This document shows positions 58,001 through 64,000 of a stretch of DNA of 64,000 nt, piece by piece. The stretch is from Lichenostomus cassidix (taxonomy: Eukaryota > Chordata > Aves > Passeriformes > Meliphagidae): positions 10,898,426 through 10,962,425 of the forward strand of contig CM039194.1 in assembly GCA_008360975.2 (NCBI GenBank), written 5' to 3'. Both the position numbers and the translations under genes were made by a program. Position 1 is the stretch's first letter, and each line of letters starts with the position of its first letter. The notes under the pieces were generated by a model. That model was not told the DNA's origin. It saw only the letters and a list, made by a program, of their open reading frames with translations, and did no database searches.

Positions 58001-59932
58001 AACAATCTGCATTTGCTCCAGGGCCAAACACACCATATCCCCCCCAAATCCAGCCATCACATGTTTAATTTTAAACAGCCCCTGTTACAGATGGGCCCAT
58101 GAAAGGTGAACAGCCCTGAGGGATATTCAATAGAGAGACACCTTCCTTGTCTTCATCCTTGGTTCAAGAAACATCCAGGCCATAGAGAGCCAGGCTCCAG
58201 GAGAGAGGATAAGTATGATGGAGTAACATGTTTCTGCTCCACACTTCCCAAAGCATCTGGTTGCAAGGCACTGGGCTGACTGGCCATTGGGTCTGACCTC
58301 ATGTAGCAATGGAATATTGCAGCACAGAAACCCTGAGCATTGCTAATTTCCAGCTTTAGAGTCCTCAATGTAGCCATTTCAGCATAACACTCCGAAGTAA
58401 GCAAATAATGAAATGAAAGTATCCATAGGTGTCTGCTGACTGTCACAGAGAGCCCTGCAGGTTGCTTCCTCTGCTGAGGTTTCATCTGCAGAGTGAGCTT
58501 GGCAAGCAGCTATAATTTTGCAGACAGCAAGAGAGAAAAAGTTCCTTTCATGCCTGCACTGTGTCTGCAGAGCTGGTTCAGCCACAGCAGCATTTTGGTT
58601 GCCAGCAGCTCAGGCTGCAGGAGATGCTGGAGCCATCTCCATCAGCACTGGCCATGGGCAAGCACATGCCACGTGGCCACTGCAGGCAGAGCATTTCTCT
58701 CAGCAGCTGAGGCTCATTTTCTCCCTCTGGAAAGCAAACCCTGTGTTGCTGCCACAGGATCTGTGCATCCAGATGTGCTGAGATTCCCCAACCCCATCGT
58801 TTGTCTGAACATCCCATCTGTCAGTGAGAACAAGATCACCCAGCTCTGTTCATAAATCCAGAGCAGTCAGCCCAGGCTGGCTCAGGAGCAAGTCAGGCTC
58901 ACCAAGCCAGTCCTTTCCAGGGTGCAGCAATGGATTGGATTGGGAGAGAGAAGCACAAATATCAGGGCACAGCACCCCCAGCCTTGGCAGCATCCTGCTT
59001 CAGCTCTATCCTCCCCAGAGCACAGGGGATCTCTTATTGATTTATCCCTCTAAATACACTTGCATGCATTCTGTCAGTATATTTGGGCACATTCATTCTC
59101 TATCCTGAGCAGGTGAGGCAGCACAGCATTCTCCCTCATGCTGGTACAAGAATGAGCATTCAGTGATTAAGACAACCCAATGTGATCTCCTTCCTCAGCT
59201 TTCCAAAATCACCCTCCAGCATCTCCCACCAGGCACACTCACACGTTTAATAATCTCTATTTTCATCCACAATGGCGGCAGGTGTTTATTGCAAACAGAG
59301 AAGCAGTGCAGAGATGAACTTATTCAGCAGCTAATCCCTAATTGCCAACACCTCCTTCCCACCACAGACAGCCCCTCCTCAGCCACCCCAAGGATTGTTC
59401 TCTTAAAATCCATCTTTCCTAATGGCAGTGTTTCAGTGGTCACTGACACACTCTATCCCCTCTCCACCACCCATGGATGTGAACATTTACAAGGAAGAAG
59501 GCACTGGATATAATCCTAGTTATTTATCTTCCCATTGAGGCAGTGAGTTGCATTGACACATTTTTCAAAATTAGCTAAACTAAGCCACCACTGAAACTTG
59601 AGGAATAAGATAGATTAAATTCAGTTATTTGGACCAGATGGTATCAAGAAGTTTTGCCTCCTATTCACAACCCTGAGTGTCTGGAGACACAAAGGAAGCT
59701 ATTTTCAAAGTCAGGCACCTGTTTTTAGGTCTACTTGTGCATGGTTCTGCCAGGCTCGTTTCTCTTTTCTCTCCCAAATTGTTTTTGAGCCTTACACAAA
59801 GGCTCAAAACCATTTGAGCCTCTCAAATGTGCAAAATTTCTCACCATTGTGCAAAAAGTCATAAATAAATCAAAAACTATAGCAAAATCCGGACAAGTGC
59901 ACATCAGGACAAAAAAAAAAAAAAAACCAACA

Positions 59933-59963
<31 letters not shown>

Positions 59964-62900
59964 AAAAAGACCACAAACCCAAAAAGCCAGAACATTTTTC
60001 TTGGTAGATGAAAACACAGGACAAGAGTTACCTTGAGAGCTATCACCTGCAAGTCCAGACAGAGCTTGTCCCAGAGCATGTCCTGCAGCAGGAGGTGAGT
60101 TCTGCAGTATCCAGCAGCACAGAGCCTTTGGAGCCTGAGCAGCACCTCCTCTGAGCAGCATCTCCTGAGCCACCAGCCCCAAAGTCATCCACAGCCCCAG
60201 CCAAGGAGTGAAAACTCATGTCCCTGTGCTGCTGAATCACCTCTTAAAGCCTCTTCTGAGTACATGGGTGGGTTCTTAGACAAAGTGAGACCTTACTCTG
60301 AGCCCCTCCTTAGCTGTAAATCGATCTGAAAAATTTTAGGGGCTCTCTGAGCCCCGGGGTGACAATTCCAAACACACCCAAGGCATTTGGGAACTGCTTC
60401 AGAATATGACACCAGCTTCATAAAGTGATTTTACAACCTCCAGGGGAAAGAAGAACGAATGTCTCTGAGGCATCTCTGCCTGACATTAACCACTTGTGTC
60501 CTGGTTATGTTTCCAGCAATGCCCCCTGACCCCACCAGCCAGCTCTGGGGTGTCAGCTCCAAATCTGTCTCCTACAGGGACCTGTGCACCAGGATTCCAA
60601 CACATCCCCACAATGGGGTTTCCAGCAGGTGCCCAAAACCCACAGCCAGCCACACCTCAGAAACACCTCTGTGACAGAGCCCACACCTCGTGGTGAAACC
60701 TCCCACCTCGTCCCCAACGTGGCCACATTCCCCTTGTGTCCCATGGACAACTGTCTTGATGACTTCAGTAAATCTCAACTTCATGTAGCTCCACGAGAGC
60801 CATTTCTGCAAAACTGTTAATTTCTGCATGCTATAGCCAAGAGTTTTCCCTCAACATACAGTTACTTTAAAGCCTTTCTTTCCAAAGGCAGCCTGGATAT
60901 CACCCACATGCCATCCTGCTCGCAGGTGGGGAGTTCAGCAAGGGAGGAGGAACATTCCACCCTGCATAGCACTGTGCTGGATCTCTCCTTGGGACACCAG
61001 GTCCTACCCCACATCCTGGTGCTCCAATCCCAACAAATAAGGAGCACAGCCTCAAGAGAAACTTCAAGAGAGACATGGAGTCTGTCTGTGACACTGGAGG
61101 AGGAAATCAGGGAGAAGAAGGAACTTCACAGAAGTAAAACCCTTCATGGGACAGCCAAAGGTCTTCAATTCCTTTTTCTTTATGGCCAAATTTAGGAAAA
61201 CCACAGCCACAAAGAGCTCCAAAGGCAAAATTAAACACTTCCACAACTGTTACCATATTGTTTGCAGCAAGGCTGCACAAAGCTTTGTTTTGAGAAGTGA
61301 CTAAACCCAACCAGAATTTTAAATAAATCAACCTGATGTGTCACTACTTACCCTTGGGCCAATGTCTCCTGCTTCCCCCTGCAAATCAGGAAAAACAGGA
61401 AAGGGTTAGAGTTCAAATGCCAGCCCTCAAGGACTGAGCACAGGGTCAGCTGGACATGGGTACAGCCCACAAGGGAAGTGGCAAGAGCCCTATTGCTTAA
61501 TGTATCTAAAATGAAGGAGGAGAAGATTTCAAGACAACACAATAGGGAAAGATTCTGCCCTGGCAGGCGATAAATCAGACAATAAATCAGAAATAGCAGT
61601 TTGTTTCCAACTCTAAGGCTCCCCTAGCAACTGCTTATGTCCTTCACATGTGAAAATTAACTTCACTTTCAGTAATGACCTTCTTTGGCTGCTCTGATTT
61701 CACGGGTGTCATGCAAACACAGAGCGATGGAGCCCAGATCTCTTGGAGGAATGAATAGAGTTTCATGGCACTCTCATGACCCTTAGGGGGTTACCAGAGC
61801 CCTACAGCATGGGTGAGCTTTAACACCATACTTGTTCCTCCCACTTTTCTGCAAGTCTTCCTGCCCTCCTCTTCCTGGGGCTTTTCCAAGAGCAATGTGA
61901 GAACCCACTCTCCACATCCCAACAAAACCCTGCTGGGATATTGGGGTAACCCAGGATGTACAATGGCTTCCCTAAAAGCCACATGTTAATGCAGCCTTTA
62001 CCTTTTCCCCTTTTGGTCCTGGAGGTCCCTGGAAACACATAAGAAAGATCCAAGTTAAGGAACAGCAGAATCATCAATGCACACGATATTAAAAACAAGG
62101 AGATTGTGTTCAGCAATTCACACACCTAAGCCACATTCTCTATTATTTTAAGGAATACATGGTACTATTTTAAGTTGTGCAGTGCTTGACATGAGCAACA
62201 CTCTCCCAAAAGCACCCCTGAGGTCCTGCCTGCTCCTGCCAGGACAGAGTATGGAGAAGGACCAGAGCAGGGCAGGCAGTGTGACAGCAGCTCTCCAGCA
62301 CGTGACTCTAAATAGATGCAAAAGATATCTCGAGGTACTAAATCACTTCTAAAAAAACACATGCTCAGCATATCATTACAACAATTATACATCTGTTTGA
62401 AATAAACAAGGAGGACGGGCTGCTTTCTTTGGCCTCTTTGCTGAAGGCATCATTCATCTTCCCTCTGAGCAGCTGTCTGTAACAGGCAGGCAGAGACACT
62501 GCAGCCCAGAGAGAGCCTGAGAGCAGCACTTTGATGTGTCTGCTGTGCCTTTGCCTCCCAGCACCAAACCTTGGTGCCAATTCAGAGTGTGCTGGAGTGG
62601 GACCAGTGGGATGCAGTGGGGAAGGTCAGCAGAGAGGCTTGGTGGCAGCAGGATCTGCATCCCCACACTGCCTCCCTCCCCTGCTTGTCTCTGAGCAAGG
62701 CTGCTGGGCCCTTCCTGCCATGGAAGAGATCATGAACACTCTGGTTTGAGCCTGGCTGTGTGATAAGTTTGCTTTGTCACTGAGATTTCCCCTGCCTGGC
62801 AGTAGCACCCCAGCCTGGGCTGCAGGGCTGCTCTCTGGGGTCTGACTGCACTCCCAGCAGGAGCTTTTGCTGATGAAAGCCAAGCCCTGGGCACCAGACT

Positions 62901-63855
62901 GGGAGCTGGCCCTTCCTTCTTTTCTTGTCTAATGCTTTATTTCTAGATTTTATTCACATTTGTTATCCTCAGGGTTAGGATAAAAACCAACCACAGCAAT
63001 GTACAGCTATCACAACACACTCCCTGACTGGATAGAAATGAGTTTCTGGAGTAGCTTTTCAATTGCAAACATGGAATGATTTCTACCCACTTTGAAATCC
63101 CTCTTGGTTTAGGATCAGAATTTAAAAAAGATTTCATGTGGGGTGAAGTGAAGGTGGTGGAAGAGAATGGTGTTTGGAGACAAAATATGGAGCTGTGACC
63201 TTCTGAAGGAACCATTCAGTGGAAGGAATCAGAGCTGGCTAGGATTCAATTAGCATAAAAATAAAGTCTGGGTTTCTGTAAAATAGAGGAAAGAATGAAG
63301 CACCTGAATATCCAAAGGGCTTCCAAGCAAGAATGAAGTCAAGAACACAGCTCATAAATTAATCCAATCTGTTCCAAAAACCATTGCACGGATGCTGGGC
63401 ACCCTCAAGCAGTTCCCAGCTCAGGTTCTTTGGAGGAAAATGGAACCCGCTTTGGGATCAATTATTTTTATGGTATCACTCTGTAGTGCCAGGAGCACAC
63501 AACCAAGATCAGACTTTGCTCTTTGAGTGTGCTACTGGAGTTTATTCCCCAAATTTGGCCTGATGCCCATCTGCAGTCTGTGCTTGCTGAGCTGGCGCAA
63601 GAGGGGAAGAAGCAGCTGAGATGAACTGACAGGTAAAGAAAATTTCACCTCCAGCTGTGCTGGACAGCCCTGGCTCAGAATTCAAACTTGCATGGAATAA
63701 TTTTCCCAAGCAGAATTTTCTCTCCTAAACATATGTAGCGATAAATGAGCAATAGTTGAGATATTGCCTGTTTATTGTGGAGCAGCATGAACAAAGACAT
63801 GTTATACTTGGCACTTAGTGCTACTTACTGGTTTGCCATCCAAGCCAAGAGGCCC
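39984..63855 (-). CDS. COL23A1: COL23A1, collagen alpha-1(XXIII), 3' exons (partial)
   Basis: A transmembrane (type II) collagen. Twenty-three exons, all GT/AG and all phase 0: 63829-63855, 62002-62028, 61352-61378, 55323-55439, 54833-54868, 54307-54333, 53866-53892, 52716-52760, 52082-52144, 50776-50820, 50230-50307, 48905-48958, 48162-48206, 47612-47701, 47202-47273, 46815-46856, 45932-45958, 45461-45532, 45315-45368, 45034-45060, 44491-44544, 43801-43887 and 39984-40031. They encode 396 residues of Gly-X-Y repeat with short interruptions. The exon order matches human COL23A1, from GPLGLDGKP to PGLDQPCPV and GCWHK. The cytoplasmic tail, membrane segment and first collagen exons lie beyond 64000. 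Human COL23A1 is about 540 residues. The gene forms homotrimers at the cell surface and can be shed; this ectodomain part holds the trimer core. Confidence 0.96.
42371..42429 (-). pseudogene. Diverged look-alike of the COL23A1 penultimate exon (relic)
   Basis: In the last COL23A1 intron, a 59-base segment has a CATTGCAG acceptor, then codons for [13 protein letters not shown], a three-residue insert, and PCPL, then a GTACAG donor. This mirrors the real exon ([16 protein letters not shown] then GTATGT). It enters in the wrong phase for the preceding exon, and one triplet has Arg for Gly, so it probably does not work as an exon. Duplication followed by decay is the likely cause; chance cannot be excluded. 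Confidence 0.4.
43801..43887 (-). CDS. COL23A1: COL23A1 penultimate exon
   Basis: An 87-base exon that carries the last Gly-X-Y triplets ([16 protein letters not shown]) and ends PGLDQPCPV. The Cys-Pro motif marks the switch from triple helix to C-terminal domain. Lysine- and arginine-rich triplets could bind heparin. Confidence 0.95.
46815..47273 (-). CDS. COL23A1: COL23A1 two-exon interruption (47202-47273 and 46815-46856)
   Basis: The exon at 47202-47273 runs from [10 protein letters not shown] to SPCLQNNH. The next, at 46815-46856, is [14 protein letters not shown]. Together they break the triple helix at the place where human has SASDSLQESLAQLIVEPG. The helix sequence around it is conserved, but the interruption itself has changed and contains a cysteine. 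Confidence 0.9.
50230..50307 (-). CDS. COL23A1: COL23A1 non-collagenous interruption exon
   Basis: A 78-base exon. It begins with triplets ([12 protein letters not shown]) and then breaks the repeat with [14 protein letters not shown]. This interruption is the same as in human COL23A1, which makes it the strongest single marker of the gene's identity. Confidence 0.96.
52380..52640 (-). mobile_element. CR1 LINE 3' fragment in a COL23A1 intron
   Basis: The plus strand reads reverse-complement CR1: GTTGGAAGGGGTCTTGAAGA, CCTGCCATGGGCAGGGACAC, CCAAGCCCCATCCAACCTGG and AACCTGTGCCAGTGCCTC. It lies in the intron between the exons at 52082-52144 and 52716-52760, within 80 bases of the latter. Confidence 0.9.
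56666..56737 (-). CDS. Candidate in-frame exon in a COL23A1 intron
   Basis: A 72-base open segment has a pyrimidine-rich acceptor (TTTCCCTGGATATAG) and an AAG then GTAGAC donor. It is phase 0 at both ends, so inclusion would keep the collagen frame. It encodes a non-collagenous stretch from [10 protein letters not shown] to SRRVLK. Human COL23A1 has no counterpart between GPR and GDQG. Unsupported by any transcript here. Confidence 0.25.
59906..59962. repeat. A-rich tract with AAAC units
   Basis: A run of 17 A is followed by CAAC and AAAC-type units and another A run. Low-complexity sequence; on the minus strand it makes a T-rich stretch downstream of the second candidate exon. Confidence 0.85.
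60032..60082 (-). CDS. Second candidate in-frame exon in the same COL23A1 intron
   Basis: A 51-base segment lies between a strong acceptor (CACCTCCTGCTGCAG) and a donor (AAG then GTAACT), again phase 0 at both ends. It encodes [17 protein letters not shown]. The sequence is non-collagenous. It may be a chance combination of splice-like sites. Confidence 0.18.
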
Positions 63856-63967
63856 CTGGAAAAGGAAGGAAAAGAGAGCATTAGTAAAAAAATAAAATTA
63901 ATTTACAAATATAGCAATATCAAGCATACTCTGAAAGAGACTCTACTTAAAGTACAACCTTTGGCTA

Positions 63968-63981
63968 TGATTCTATGATTT
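63968..63981 (+). mobile_element. Possible CR1 tail motif
   Basis: The bases ATGATTCTATGATT resemble the 8-base tail repeat of CR1. The upstream sequence shows no clear CR1 body, so this may be chance. Confidence 0.25.
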
Positions 63982-64000
63982 ACCTAATCCTTCATCCATG

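Larger units (their letters stand above)
55440..61351 (-). other. COL23A1: Largest visible COL23A1 intron
   Basis: A 5.9 kb intron, far longer than the others in this part of the gene. It contains the two exon-like segments listed separately and an A-rich tract with AAAC units at 59906-59962. Nothing else was recognised. Confidence 0.6.

Noticed and set aside
58130..58330. Possible LTR or other repeat remnant
   Set aside because: The composition differs a little from its flanks, but I could not match it to a known element or find terminal repeats or a target duplication.

Overview
This window looks like avian nuclear DNA. It carries several CR1 retroposon fragments (the dominant LINE of birds), short introns, isolated CpG islands at gene starts, and four vertebrate genes. 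I recognised the genes by spelling out exons with GT/AG borders and comparing them with known vertebrate proteins. The species cannot be fixed from sequence alone. A bird chromosome related to human 5q is the best guess.

Layout: (1) 1-3587, minus strand: the N-terminal exons of NME5, a ciliary nucleoside-diphosphate-kinase-like protein, with the 3' part off the left edge. (2) 3.6-5.9 kb: a CR1 copy and a CpG-rich promoter-like region with two YY1-type motifs. (3) 5.9-11.9 kb: AT-rich intergenic DNA with one GC-rich patch and a pyrimidine-rich kilobase. (4) 11.9-19.3 kb, plus strand: a complete HNRNPAB gene (two RRMs, glycine-rich tail), with CpG island, TATA box, non-coding first exon, an in-frame cassette exon and a probable 3' UTR intron. 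(5) 22.5-29.5 kb, minus strand: a complete 12-exon PHYKPL gene (5-phosphohydroxy-L-lysine phospho-lyase), convergent with HNRNPAB. (6) 30-39 kb: AT-rich DNA with one unassigned ORF and old CR1 pieces. (7) 40.0-63.9 kb, minus strand: 23 exons from the 3' end of COL23A1, a transmembrane collagen. The N-terminal exons lie beyond the right edge.

HNRNPAB, PHYKPL and COL23A1 keep the human 5q35 order and orientation. NME5 lies at a separate place on human 5q, so its position next to HNRNPAB marks a rearrangement. PHYKPL degrades a product of collagen hydroxylysine and sits directly downstream of a collagen gene.

The least expected items are a diverged, out-of-frame look-alike of the COL23A1 penultimate exon inside its last intron, two unassigned in-frame exon-like segments in the largest COL23A1 intron, a two-residue C-terminal extension of the collagen, a seven-unit CCCGAT repeat in the HNRNPAB promoter, and a roughly 35-bp repeat shared by two sites 4.9 kb apart. 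I found no clear evidence of a wholly new biological system.
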